From: Zobellella endophytica
GTDB taxonomy: Bacteria; Pseudomonadota; Gammaproteobacteria; Enterobacterales; Aeromonadaceae
Assembly: GCF_003012775.1 (NCBI RefSeq)
Contig: NZ_PXYG01000008.1
Location: forward strand, 1-64,000
Direction: 5' to 3'
DNA: 64,000 bases
Shown: piece after piece, positions 11,787 through 20,024 of the stretch
How the letters are laid out: every line of letters begins with the position of its first letter
How positions within the stretch are numbered: the stretch's first letter is position 1
Position numbers and translations under genes: made by a program
Notes under the pieces: generated by a model
Database searches by the model: none
What the model saw: only the letters and a program-made list of their open reading frames with translations
What the model was told of the DNA's origin: nothing

Positions 11787-13274
11787 ATGAAATATAAGGA
11801 CTTACGAGACTTTATCGCGCAACTCGAAGCCCTGGGCGAACTCAAGCGCATCCGGCACGAAATCGATCCCTATCTGGAAATGACCGAGATCTGCGACCGC
11901 ACCCTCAAGGCGGGCGGCCCGGCGCTGTTGTTCGAAAATCCCAAGGGCTTCGACATGCCGGTGCTGGGCAACCTGTTCGGCACTCCCCGGCGAGTGGCCA
12001 TGGGCATGGGCCAGCAGGACGTGGCGGCCTTGCGCGATGTGGGGCGCTGGCTGTCCTATCTGAAGGAGCCGGAGCCGCCCAAGGGGCTGAAGGAGCTGAT
12101 GGAAAAGCTGCCCATCTTCAAGCAGGTGCTGAACATGCCGGTCAAGCGGCTGAAAAAGGCACCCTGCCAGGAAGTGATCCTAGAAGGGGACCAGGTCGAC
12201 CTGACCCGGCTGCCGATCCAGCACTGCTGGCCCGGCGACGCCGCCCCCCTGATCACCTGGGGCCTGACCATAACCCGCGGCCCCTACAAGAAACGGCAGA
12301 ACCTGGGGATTTACCGTCAGCAACTGTTGGGCCGGAACAAGGTGATCATGCGCTGGCTCAGCCATCGCGGCGGGGCGCTGGATTTCCGTGAGTGGCAGGA
12401 GGCCAATCCGGGCCAGCCCTATCCAGTGGCGGTGGCCCTGGGGGCCGATCCGGCCACCATCCTCGGCGCCGTGACCCCGGTGCCCGATGCCCTGTCGGAA
12501 TACGCCTTCGCCGGCCTGCTGCGGGGCAGCCGCACCGAGGTGGTGAAATGCATCGGCAGCGATCTGGAAGTCCCCGCCAGCGCCGAAATCGTGCTGGAAG
12601 GCCATATCTATCCGGACGAGACGGCACCCGAAGGACCTTATGGCGACCACACCGGCTACTACAACGAGATCGATGAGTTCCCGGTGTTCACGGTGGAGCG
12701 CATCACCCGCCGGCGGGACGCCATCTACCATTCCACCTATACCGGCCGCCCGCCCGATGAGCCGGCGGTGTTGGGAGTGGCGCTGAACGAGGTGTTCGTG
12801 CCCATACTGCAGAAGCAGTTTCCTGAGATCGTGGACTTCTATCTGCCGCCGGAAGGCTGCTCCTACCGCATGGCGGTAGTGACCATGAAAAAACGCTACC
12901 CTGGCCATGCCAAACGTGTCATGCTGGGCGTTTGGTCGTTTTTACGACAATTCATGTATACCAAGTTCGTTATCGTGTGCGACGACGACATCAATGCCAG
13001 AGACTGGAAAGACGTGATCTGGGCCATTACGACCCGAATGGACCCGGCGCGGGATACCACATTGATCGAGCACACACCCATCGACTATCTGGATTTCGCC
13101 TCGCCGGTGTCCGGTCTGGGCTCCAAGATGGGCCTGGACGCCACCAACAAGTGGCCCGGCGAAACCGACCGGGAATGGGGACAACCCATAGTGATGACGG
13201 ACGAAGTAAAACAAAGGGTCGATGCGCTATGGGATCAACTTCAGATCCTGGATGCGAGTGCCGAACAGAGTTAA
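11787..13274 (+). CDS. ubiD: UbiD, 3-octaprenyl-4-hydroxybenzoate decarboxylase
   Basis: The 495-residue prenylated-FMN-dependent decarboxylase removes the carboxyl group of the prenylated 4-hydroxybenzoate in ubiquinone synthesis. Full-length similarity is apparent from [14 protein letters not shown] through [13 protein letters not shown] and [16 protein letters not shown] to the C-terminal [10 protein letters not shown]. coli UbiD has 497 residues. It has its own -10 box and is followed after 15 bases by fre, as in E. coli. Its cofactor partner UbiX is not in the window. Confidence 0.97.
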   Translation: MKYKDLRDFIAQLEALGELKRIRHEIDPYLEMTEICDRTLKAGGPALLFENPKGFDMPVLGNLFGTPRRVAMGMGQQDVAALRDVGRWLSYLKEPEPPKGLKELMEKLPIFKQVLNMPVKRLKKAPCQEVILEGDQVDLTRLPIQHCWPGDAAPLITWGLTITRGPYKKRQNLGIYRQQLLGRNKVIMRWLSHRGGALDFREWQEANPGQPYPVAVALGADPATILGAVTPVPDALSEYAFAGLLRGSRTEVVKCIGSDLEVPASAEIVLEGHIYPDETAPEGPYGDHTGYYNEIDEFPVFTVERITRRRDAIYHSTYTGRPPDEPAVLGVALNEVFVPILQKQFPEIVDFYLPPEGCSYRMAVVTMKKRYPGHAKRVMLGVWSFLRQFMYTKFVIVCDDDINARDWKDVIWAITTRMDPARDTTLIEHTPIDYLDFASPVSGLGSKMGLDATNKWPGETDREWGQPIVMTDEVKQRVDALWDQLQILDASAEQS

Positions 13275-13289
13275 GAACAAAGGACAGTC

Positions 13290-13988
13290 ATGCAGAAAGT
13301 AACATGTAGTGTAGAAGCCCTGGAAGAAATGGCCGATGCCCTCTGGTATGTGCGGTTGAAACCCGCGCGACAGGTGGATTTCCAGCCCGGCCAGTACCTG
13401 CTGGTGGTGATGGCCGACGATGACAAACGCCCCTTTTCCATCGCCAACATTCCCAATGGCGAGGGAACTGTTGAGCTCCATATCGGCGCGGCGCCGGACA
13501 ACACCTATGCCATGCAGGTGCTCAAGCGCATGCAGGAACAGGGGAATATCGAGGTGCAGTTGCCGGCGGGCAAGGCCTACCTGCGCGGCCAATCCCGTCA
13601 TCCGGTGATCCTGATGGCCGGCGGCACCGGTTTTGCCTATACCCGTTCCATCCTGCAGAAGATGCTGGCGGAAGGATTGCACCGTCCGGTCTTTCTGTAC
13701 TGGGGCGTGCGCTTCGAGGATCACCTCTACGCCGATGAGGAAATCAACGCCTGGGTGGCCGAGCACAAGGAGCTGACCTACGTGCCGGTGGTGCAAAACG
13801 GCAACGAGCACTGGCAGGGACGCACCGGCCTGGTACACGAGGCCATCATGGCGGATTTTCCCAGCCTGACCGGTTACGACATCTATGTGGCGGGCCGGTT
13901 CGAGATGGCGGGCGTGGCACGGGAAGCCTTCAAGGAAAAAGGGATCGAGACCGAGCGGCTGTTCGGGGATGCCTACGAGTTTATCTGA
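13290..13988 (+). CDS. fre: Fre, NAD(P)H-flavin reductase
   Basis: The 232-residue ferredoxin-reductase-fold enzyme has the flavin motif RPFSIAN (47-53) and the NAD(P)-binding GGTGFAYTRSI segment. It reduces free riboflavin, FMN and FAD, supplying electrons for ferric and cobalamin reduction and possibly for flavin cofactors of the neighbouring UbiD system. It lies 15 bases after ubiD with no terminator between, so it is likely cotranscribed. Confidence 0.95.
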   Translation: MQKVTCSVEALEEMADALWYVRLKPARQVDFQPGQYLLVVMADDDKRPFSIANIPNGEGTVELHIGAAPDNTYAMQVLKRMQEQGNIEVQLPAGKAYLRGQSRHPVILMAGGTGFAYTRSILQKMLAEGLHRPVFLYWGVRFEDHLYADEEINAWVAEHKELTYVPVVQNGNEHWQGRTGLVHEAIMADFPSLTGYDIYVAGRFEMAGVAREAFKEKGIETERLFGDAYEFI

Positions 13989-13991
13989 CGT

Positions 13992-14177
13992 CTAGGGCCG
14001 GGAGGGGGATTTCCGGTCGGTGTCGGTCAAGGGGGCCAGCTCCAGCCGGCGGATGGCATCCATCGCCAGCTCGAACCGCCCCTCCTGGCACAGGCCCAGC
14101 AGGCCGCCCTGTTCATAGGCGGCGAGGGCGGCCTGCAGGCAGGCTTGGCGGATGTGCTCCGCCTCAGAGCTGTTCAT
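13992..14177 (-). CDS. small conserved protein overlapping ubiK
   Basis: A 61-residue reading frame begins at an ATG inside the last 14 bases of ubiK (the same bases read DEQL-stop in ubiK and MNSSE here) and ends four bases from fre on the opposite strand. Its core IRQACLQAALAAYEQGGLLG, followed by LCQEGRFELAMDAIRRLEL, resembles small uncharacterised proteobacterial proteins with an AYE-GLCxEGRWE pattern, from memory. No function is known to me. The coupling suggests it is real and cotranslated with ubiK. Confidence 0.6.
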   Translation of the reverse strand: MNSSEAEHIRQACLQAALAAYEQGGLLGLCQEGRFELAMDAIRRLELAPLTDTDRKSPSRP

Positions 14178-14430
14178 CCCGGCCTTCGGCCAGCTGACGC
14201 TCGAGCTGGGCAAGCTTGGCTTCCATTTCGTTCAGTTTTTCCCGGGTGCGCAACAGCACCTTGGTCTGCACGTCGAATTCTTCCCGGGTCACCATGTCCA
14301 GCTTGCCCAGTTGCGCCTGCAGCACGGTGCGGATGCGTTTTTCCACTTCTTCACCCATGTTCTTCAGCCCGGCGGGCAGGTTGTTTTGGATCTGCTTGGC
14401 GATCTCTTCCAGTTTTTTCGGGTCCAGCAT
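14164..14430 (-). CDS. ubiK: UbiK, ubiquinone biosynthesis accessory factor (BMFP/YqiC family)
   Basis: The 88-residue protein starts MLDPKKLEEIAKQIQNNLP and ends in a heptad-patterned coiled coil (VLLRTREKLNEMEAKLAQLE), the YqiC/BMFP architecture. UbiK trimerises through this coil and with UbiJ helps the late ubiquinone enzymes under oxygen. E. coli UbiK is 96 residues. It is transcribed alone or with the small gene that overlaps its 3' end. Confidence 0.92.
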   Translation of the reverse strand: MLDPKKLEEIAKQIQNNLPAGLKNMGEEVEKRIRTVLQAQLGKLDMVTREEFDVQTKVLLRTREKLNEMEAKLAQLERQLAEGRDEQL

Positions 14431-14480
14431 GGTCGCTCTCCTTAAAGGTGTTGGCGCTATTGTAACCCAATCGCCGGGGG

Positions 14481-14499
14481 GATGGGGATCAGGGATTGG
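14481..14499. repeat. G-rich repeat copy at the ilvY 3' end
   Basis: GATGGGGATCAGGGATTGG is a variant of the GGGATTAGGGACTGG motif found at 6948-6993 and 17065-17130. On the minus strand its TGA is the ilvY stop codon. Confidence 0.55.
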
Positions 14500-15382
14500 C
14501 TAGCTGCAGGGCAATCTGGCGGAAGGCCTGAATAAGGGGATCCTCCAGCCGCTTTTTCAGCAGGCAGACGCCGACCTCGAACGGTTTGAGATCCGGAGTG
14601 ACGTTGAGCCGGCGGATCTTGTCGGCCATGGGGCTGTGCTCGATCACCGCCGTGGGTACCAGGGCGATACCGCAGCCCAGGGCCACCATGCCGACGATGG
14701 CCTCGTTGCCGGCCACTTCCGCGTAGATGTGGGGGCTGATGCCCTTGTTGCGGAACCACTGGTTGGTGCGTTTGCGGGCCACCCCCTGCTCCGGCAGTAT
14801 CACCGGGATCTGGCTCCAGTCGGCGCTGGCCTGTTGCAGCAGATCGTTGGCCCGGCAGGGAATGCGTGGGGCGATAAACACCAGGGGCACCGTCTGCAGC
14901 TTGATGAAGTCGAGCTTGGCGGGCAGGGCGTCGGGGCGGGCGCCGATGGCCAGATCCGACTCGTCGTGCAGCACCTTGTCGATGGCCAGGGCCGGATCCC
15001 CGGTTTCCAGCCGCAATTCCAGCTGGGGGTAGCGGGTGCGAAAGCGCGCCAGTATGTCGGGCAGCAGGAAATAACTGGCGGTGACCGAGCAAAACAGCCG
15101 CAGCCGCCCCTGCAAGGGGCTCTCACTGTGCCTGAGCTGCTCCCGCATGGTCTGCCAGTCGGCCAGCCAGCCCTGGGCGAACTGCTGCAGCTGCTGGCCG
15201 GCGGGGGTCAGGGTGACGCTGCGGTTGTCCCGGTCCAGCAGTTCACAGCCCAGTTCCTGCTCCAGCCGCTGTATTGCCCGGCTCAGGGTGGAGGGGCTGA
15301 CCGCCATGGCGTCGGCGGTGCGGCCGAAGTGCAGGCTCTGGCTCAGGTGGAGGAACAGCTCAAGGTTACGGATATCCATCAC
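14489..15382 (-). CDS. ilvY: IlvY, LysR-type activator of ilvC
   Basis: The 297-residue LysR regulator has an N-terminal winged HTH (SLHFGRTADAMAVSPSTLSR, about residues 16-35) and a substrate-binding domain. It is divergent from ilvC, the arrangement of E. coli IlvY, which activates ilvC in response to acetolactate or acetohydroxybutyrate. A 134-bp shared control region separates the two genes. The C-terminus ends in LANP, with the stop codon inside a short repeat. Confidence 0.94.
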   Translation of the reverse strand: MMDIRNLELFLHLSQSLHFGRTADAMAVSPSTLSRAIQRLEQELGCELLDRDNRSVTLTPAGQQLQQFAQGWLADWQTMREQLRHSESPLQGRLRLFCSVTASYFLLPDILARFRTRYPQLELRLETGDPALAIDKVLHDESDLAIGARPDALPAKLDFIKLQTVPLVFIAPRIPCRANDLLQQASADWSQIPVILPEQGVARKRTNQWFRNKGISPHIYAEVAGNEAIVGMVALGCGIALVPTAVIEHSPMADKIRRLNVTPDLKPFEVGVCLLKKRLEDPLIQAFRQIALQLANP

Positions 15383-15449
15383 ATTGCACCAAATGAAATA
15401 CTCTGTTTCGAATATATCATTTCAAGCAATGAAAAGCCTGGGGTATAGT
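15383..15449 (+). promoter_or_regulatory. ilvY/ilvC operator and ilvC promoter
   Basis: Two arms, 15383-15395 (ATTGCACCAAATG) and 15418-15430 (CATTTCAAGCAAT), form an imperfect inverted repeat with 10 of 13 paired bases. They lie upstream of a TATAGT -10 at 15444-15449 with a poor -35. This is the layout of an activator-dependent LysR promoter, so these are the likely IlvY sites. Confidence 0.6.
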
Positions 15450-15516
15450 GACTGCCGTCGTCACCGCCGGTCGGTGCAGGAATTCAAGTTAAACGGATTA
15501 ATTGGAGCAATAGGCC

Positions 15517-17001
15517 ATGGCTAACTATTTCAACACCCTGAATCTGCGTCAGCAGCTCGAGCAACTGGGCAAGTGCCGTTTCATGCACCGCGAAGAATTC
15601 GCCGATGGTTGCAACTACCTGAAAGGCAAGAAAGTAGTCATCGTCGGTTGCGGCGCCCAGGGCCTGAACCAGGGTCTGAACATGCGCGACTCCGGCCTGG
15701 ACGTGTCCTACGCCCTGCGCGCCGAAGCCATCGCCGAAAAGCGCAAGTCTTTCCAGCAGGCCACCGAGAACGGCTTCAAGGTGGGCACCTATGAAGAGCT
15801 GATCCCCACCGCCGATCTGGTGATGAACCTGACCCCGGACAAGCAGCACACCTCCGCCGTCAACGCCGTCATGCCGCTGATGAAAGAGGGCGCCGCCCTC
15901 GGCTACTCCCACGGGTTCAACATCGTGGAAGAAGGCATGCAGATCCGCAAGGACATCACCGTGGTGATGGTGGCGCCCAAGTGCCCCGGTACCGAAGTGC
16001 GTGAAGAGTACAAGCGCGGTTTCGGCGTACCCACCCTGATCGCCGTTCACCCGGAGAACGATCCCCAGGGTGAAGGCCTGGCCATCGCCAAGGCCTGGGC
16101 TTCCGCCACCGGCGGCGACCGGGCGGGTGTACTGGAATCATCTTTCGTTGCCGAAGTGAAATCCGACCTGATGGGCGAGCAGACCATTCTGTGCGGCATG
16201 CTGCAAGCCGGCGCCATCGTCTGCCACGAGAAGATGGTGGCCGAGGGTATCGACGCCGGTTACGCCGGCAAGCTGATCCAGTTCGGCTGGGAAACCATCA
16301 CCGAAGCCCTGAAGCAGGGCGGCATCACCAACATGATGGATCGCCTGTCCAACCCGGCCAAGATCAAGGCCTTCGACCTGGCTGACGAGCTGAAGGAGCT
16401 GATGCGCCCGCTGTTCAACAAGCACATGGACGACATCATCGAAGGCCACTTCTCCGCCGGCATGATGGCCGACTGGGCCAACGATGATCACGACCTGCTG
16501 ACCTGGCGTGAAGAAACCGCCGATACCAGCTTCGAGCAGTATCCGGTGACCGACGTGGTGATCGGCGAGCAGGAATACTTCGACAACGGCATCCTGTTGG
16601 TGGCCATGGTCAAGGCCGGCGTCGAGCTGGCGTTCGAAGCCATGACCGCCTCCGGCATTATCGACGAGTCCGCCTACTACGAGTCGCTGCACGAGCTGCC
16701 GCTGATCGCCAACACCGTAGCGCGCAAGCGTCTGTACGAGATGAACGTGGTGATCTCCGACACTGCCGAGTACGGCAACTACCTGTTTGCCCACGCCGCG
16801 GTACCGCTGCTGCGTGAACAGTTCATGCCGAAAGTGGGCACCGACGTCATCGGCAAGACCATTGCGGTGGAGTCCAACTCCGTCGACAACCGTCGCCTGA
16901 TCGAGGTCAACGAAGCCATCCGTAACCACCCGGTCGAGAGCATCGGCAAGACCCTGCGTTCCTACATGACCGACATGAAGAATATCGCCGTCGGCGGTTA
17001 A
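15517..17001 (+). CDS. ilvC: IlvC, ketol-acid reductoisomerase (class II)
   Basis: The 494-residue enzyme isomerises and reduces acetolactate or acetohydroxybutyrate with NADPH in valine, leucine and isoleucine synthesis. The Rossmann motif is [20 protein letters not shown]. The length and two tandem C-terminal knotted domains mark the long class II form typical of Enterobacteria and relatives. The Mg-binding acidic residues lie in the C-terminal domains ([11 protein letters not shown]). It is divergent from ilvY and ends in a strong terminator. Confidence 0.98.
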   Translation: MANYFNTLNLRQQLEQLGKCRFMHREEFADGCNYLKGKKVVIVGCGAQGLNQGLNMRDSGLDVSYALRAEAIAEKRKSFQQATENGFKVGTYEELIPTADLVMNLTPDKQHTSAVNAVMPLMKEGAALGYSHGFNIVEEGMQIRKDITVVMVAPKCPGTEVREEYKRGFGVPTLIAVHPENDPQGEGLAIAKAWASATGGDRAGVLESSFVAEVKSDLMGEQTILCGMLQAGAIVCHEKMVAEGIDAGYAGKLIQFGWETITEALKQGGITNMMDRLSNPAKIKAFDLADELKELMRPLFNKHMDDIIEGHFSAGMMADWANDDHDLLTWREETADTSFEQYPVTDVVIGEQEYFDNGILLVAMVKAGVELAFEAMTASGIIDESAYYESLHELPLIANTVARKRLYEMNVVISDTAEYGNYLFAHAAVPLLREQFMPKVGTDVIGKTIAVESNSVDNRRLIEVNEAIRNHPVESIGKTLRSYMTDMKNIAVGG

Positions 17002-17030
17002 TCGCTCATAATAAACAGAGCGGTAACAAC

Positions 17031-17056
17031 AGGAGGCTTCGGCCTCCTTTTTTTTG
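17031..17056 (+). terminator. rho-independent terminator of ilvC
   Basis: The stem AGGAGGC / GCCTCCT with a TTCG tetraloop is followed by a run of nine T. Confidence 0.95.
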
Positions 17057-17064
17057 TTTATGGC

Positions 17065-17130
17065 AGGGATTCGGGAATGGGGATTAGGGACTGGCGGTGT
17101 TAGTCCCGAGTCCCCAATCCCCAGTCCCGG
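17065..17130. repeat. G-rich repeat forming an imperfect hairpin upstream of tcdA
   Basis: The plus strand reads GGGAATGGGGATTAGGGACT and then, after about nine bases, AGTCCCGAGTCCCCAATCCC, giving a long imperfect hairpin. The units match those beside gppA and ilvY. It ends ten bases before the tcdA -10 box. Confidence 0.65.
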
Positions 17131-17139
17131 TGACTTTGA

Positions 17140-17145
17140 TATAAT
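17140..17145 (+). promoter_or_regulatory. candidate -10 box of tcdA
   Basis: A perfect TATAAT lies 26 bases before the tcdA ATG. No clear -35; the upstream flank is the G-rich repeat. Confidence 0.5.
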
Positions 17146-17171
17146 GCTCGCTCAATCAAGGGGAGCAGAAG

Positions 17172-17978
17172 ATGAGTTTTGACGAGCGTTTTGGTGGTAT
17201 CGCCCGGTTGTACGGGGCGGAGGCCCTGGCCCGGTTCGCGGCGGCCCGGGTATGTGTGATCGGCATCGGCGGCGTAGGATCCTGGGCGGCGGAGGCGCTG
17301 GCGCGCTCCGGTATCGGCGCCATCACCCTGATCGACATGGACGATATTTGCATCACCAACACCAATCGTCAGATCCATGCCCTGTCTCACCAGATCGGTG
17401 TCGAGAAGACCGCCGCCATGGCCGAGCGGATCGCGCTGATCAACCCGGAGTGCGGCGTGCGGGTGGTGGACGACTTTATCGGCCCGGACAACCTGGAACA
17501 GCACCTGCTGGCGGGGTTCGACCATGTGCTGGACGCCATCGACTCGGTCAGGGCCAAGGCGGCGCTGATCGCCTTCTGCAAGCGGCACAAGATCCCGGTG
17601 ATCACCGCCGGCGGCGCCGGTGGTCAGATCGATCCTTCCCAGATCCAGTTGGCCGATCTCAGCAGGACCATCCAGGATCCCCTGGCCGCCAAGGTGCGTG
17701 GCGAGCTGCGCCGCCATTACCAGTTCAGCAAGAATCCCAAACGCAAGTTCGGGGTGGATTGCGTCTTTTCCACCGAGCAGCCCCGTTACCCCGACGGGGC
17801 CGGCGGCATCTGCCGCAGCAAGCAGCAATCGGACGGCACCATGAAGATGGACTGCGCCTCCGGTTTTGGCGCCGCCACCCATATCACCGCCACCTTCGGC
17901 TTCTTTATGGTCGGCCGGGTGCTGGCCAGGCTTGCTTCGCAAGCAGCCGTAAGCGAGAAGCCGGAAGCTGGAAGTTAA
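17172..17978 (+). CDS. tcdA: TcdA (CsdL), tRNA threonylcarbamoyladenosine dehydratase
   Basis: The 268-residue E1-like enzyme uses ATP to cyclise t6A37 of tRNA to ct6A. The nucleotide-binding motif GIGGVGSWAAEAL is at about 31-43, with DMDDICITNTNRQ and the conserved CASGFGAATHITATFGFF segment downstream. The partner sulfur-transfer genes csdA and csdE lie convergent just beyond. The last residues, SEKPEAGS, and the stop codon are encoded by one terminal repeat of the 17958-18274 element and look acquired rather than native. Confidence 0.95.
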   Translation: MSFDERFGGIARLYGAEALARFAAARVCVIGIGGVGSWAAEALARSGIGAITLIDMDDICITNTNRQIHALSHQIGVEKTAAMAERIALINPECGVRVVDDFIGPDNLEQHLLAGFDHVLDAIDSVRAKAALIAFCKRHKIPVITAGGAGGQIDPSQIQLADLSRTIQDPLAAKVRGELRRHYQFSKNPKRKFGVDCVFSTEQPRYPDGAGGICRSKQQSDGTMKMDCASGFGAATHITATFGFFMVGRVLARLASQAAVSEKPEAGS

Positions 17979-18274
17979 GAGCGCCTCCGGCGCGGCGGCT
18001 CATCCCCTGGTCACCAGCTTTTGTTGGCTTTTGATGAGGTGTGGACCATCGGCCAAAGGGCACTACTCCGCCGACACGCTATGAATACCTCCCTGTACGC
18101 TCTCTGTTTCATCCCTGAAACAGAAGGTCGGCTGAGCAGCGCCCTTTGTCCTCCCTGTCGCCCCGCGGCGGCCTGCCGGCACTACCTCCAGACGGTGTCG
18201 GGGCTTACAAGAGGCAGCAGTGATGGCCACCCACCCCGGGCTGCTTCCAGCTTCCCACTTCTAGCTTCCGGCCT
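17958..18274. mobile_element. 317-bp element with terminal inverted repeats between tcdA and csdE (MITE-like)
   Basis: The left end AAGCCGGAAGCTGGAAGT (17958-17975) and the reverse complement of the right end (18257-18274) agree at 16 of 18 positions. Each end supplies the last codons (...AGS) and stop of a convergent gene, tcdA and csdE. The interior has no gene. It includes CGACACGCTATGAATACC followed by TCCCTGTAC, a motif type I associate with dispersed repeats. I see no target-site duplication and no transposase, so the mobile interpretation is tentative. Confidence 0.45.
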
Positions 18275-18683
18275 TGTTTTTAATCGTTTCCACCACGGCC
18301 CGCAGGCCGTTGCCCCGGGACGGGCTCAGGTGGGGCAACAGTTGCAGCTCCTCGAAGTAGGCTTCCATATCGAAGGCGGCGATGTCGGCGGCGGTTTTAT
18401 TGTTGAGTGCGGCCAGCACCACCGCCATCAGGCCCTTGACGATGCGGGCGTCCGAGTCGCAGTGCAGCTGCCAGCGGCCCTGCGGGTCCTGTCCGGCCTG
18501 CAGCCAGGCCTGGCTTTCGCAGCCGTGGATGGCGTTGGCCTCGATTCTGGCTTCTGGCGGCAGCGGCGGCAGCTGTTTGGCCAGCTGTATCAGCTGCCTG
18601 TAGCGGGCCTCCCAGCCGTGGGCGGCGGTGAAGAGCGCGCGGATATCCTGATCGGTGATGGCGGTGCCGAAGGGGTGGTTCAT
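18261..18683 (-). CDS. csdE: CsdE, SufE-like sulfur acceptor
   Basis: The 140-residue SufE/CsdE protein accepts persulfide from the CsdA desulfurase on Cys55 in HGCESQAWL and passes it on, in E. coli to the TcdA/CsdL branch. Its start codon overlaps the csdA stop by one base (TGATG). The last codons and TAG stop lie in the right terminal repeat of the intergenic element. Motifs INKTAADIAAFD-like (LNNKTAADIAAFDMEAYFEE) and LSPSRGNGLRA are typical of the family. Confidence 0.93.
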   Translation of the reverse strand: MNHPFGTAITDQDIRALFTAAHGWEARYRQLIQLAKQLPPLPPEARIEANAIHGCESQAWLQAGQDPQGRWQLHCDSDARIVKGLMAVVLAALNNKTAADIAAFDMEAYFEELQLLPHLSPSRGNGLRAVVETIKNKAGS

Positions 18684-19897
18684 CACAGCAGCTCCCGGGC
18701 TTTGTCGATGCCGGCCAGCAGGGCGGCGATATCGTCGGAGGTGTTGTAAAAGGCGAGGGAGGCGCGCACCGTCCCCTGGGGCAAGGCCAGCGCCTGCATC
18801 AGCGGCATGGCGCAGTGGTGGCCGGTGCGCACCGCTATGCCCTGCATGTCGAGCAGGGTGGCCAGATCCTGGGGGTGAACGCCGCCCATCACGAAGGAGA
18901 CGGCGCCGGCCCGCGGCCGGCCGATAATACGAATGTCGGCCATGGCGTCCAGCCCCGTGAGCAGTTGTTGCAGCAGCGTGTCTTCGTGGCGCATCAGGGC
19001 GGCCCTGTCCTGCGCCTGCAGGTAATCCACCGCCGCCCCCAGGGCGATGGCGCCGGCGATATTGGGGGTGCCCGCCTCGAACTTGAACGGCGGCTCGTTG
19101 AAGGTGGTGGCCTCGAAGCTCACGGTTTTGATCATCTCGCCGCCGGTCTGCCAGGGAGGCATCCGCGCCAGCCATTCGCTCCGGCCATAGAGCACGCCGA
19201 TGCCGGTGGGGGCGAACATCTTGTGGCCGGAAAAGGCGTAGAAGTCGCAGTCGAGCGCCTGCACGTCCACCGGGAAGTGGCCCACCGCCTGGGCGCCATC
19301 CACCAGGGTAACGGCGCCGGCGGCCTTGGCCAGGCGGATAAGCTCCGCCACCGGGTTGACCTGGCCGAGGGCGTTGGAGACATGGCCGATGGCCAGCAGT
19401 TTGGTGCGCTCGCTGATAAGGGCCCCGGCGGCGTCCAGGTCCAGCTCGGCGCTGTCGGTAAGCGGAATGACTTTCAGCACGGCGCCGGTGGCCGCCGCCG
19501 CCTGCTGCCAGGGCACGATATTGGCGTGATGTTCCAGGGTGCTGAGCAGGATCTCGTCCCCGGGCTTGAGGAAGTGCCGGCCGACGCTGAAGGCCACCAG
19601 GTTGATGGCTTCGGTGGTGCCCCGGGTCCAGATGATTTCCCGGGCCGAGGGGGCGTGGATAAAGCGCGCCACCTTTTCCCGCGCCTGCTCGAAAGCCCGG
19701 GTGGCCTGGCCACTCAGGGCGTGGGAGGCACGGTGCACGTTGGCGTTGGTGTCCCGGTAGTAGTGGTTGAGGGCATCCAGCACCGGCTGCGGCTTCTGGG
19801 TGGTGGCGGCGTTGTCCAGGTACACCAGCGGATGGCCGTTGACGATTTGGGCCAGGGTGGGAAAGTCGCGTCTGAGTGCCTTGATGTCGGTCGCCAT
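18683..19897 (-). CDS. csdA: CsdA, class V cysteine desulfurase
   Basis: The 404-residue PLP enzyme removes sulfur from cysteine. The PLP lysine is in [11 protein letters not shown] and the catalytic cysteine in [10 protein letters not shown], which marks the group II (SufS/CsdA) type. The ATG at 19897 ([13 protein letters not shown]) gives the usual length; 12 further in-frame codons upstream are probably untranslated. csdE follows with a one-base overlap. No suf genes are near, so the Csd assignment fits context. Confidence 0.94.
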   Translation of the reverse strand: MATDIKALRRDFPTLAQIVNGHPLVYLDNAATTQKPQPVLDALNHYYRDTNANVHRASHALSGQATRAFEQAREKVARFIHAPSAREIIWTRGTTEAINLVAFSVGRHFLKPGDEILLSTLEHHANIVPWQQAAAATGAVLKVIPLTDSAELDLDAAGALISERTKLLAIGHVSNALGQVNPVAELIRLAKAAGAVTLVDGAQAVGHFPVDVQALDCDFYAFSGHKMFAPTGIGVLYGRSEWLARMPPWQTGGEMIKTVSFEATTFNEPPFKFEAGTPNIAGAIALGAAVDYLQAQDRAALMRHEDTLLQQLLTGLDAMADIRIIGRPRAGAVSFVMGGVHPQDLATLLDMQGIAVRTGHHCAMPLMQALALPQGTVRASLAFYNTSDDIAALLAGIDKARELL

Positions 19898-19964
19898 GAT
19901 GTTGCCGGGAAAAGGGAAAACTGACCGGATCATGGGCCAAAGCCGGGCTCATGACAAGGCGCCC

Positions 19965-19993
19965 TTCACCCGGAGGGTGTCTGCCGTTAAAAT
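19965..19993 (+). promoter_or_regulatory. candidate sigma-70 promoter of rep
   Basis: TTCACC and TAAAAT stand 17 bases apart in the csdA-rep divergent region, about 30 bases before the rep ATG. Confidence 0.6.
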
Positions 19994-20024
19994 AGCCGGC
20001 CTTGTTCAGCCCCGCGGAGCTTTG

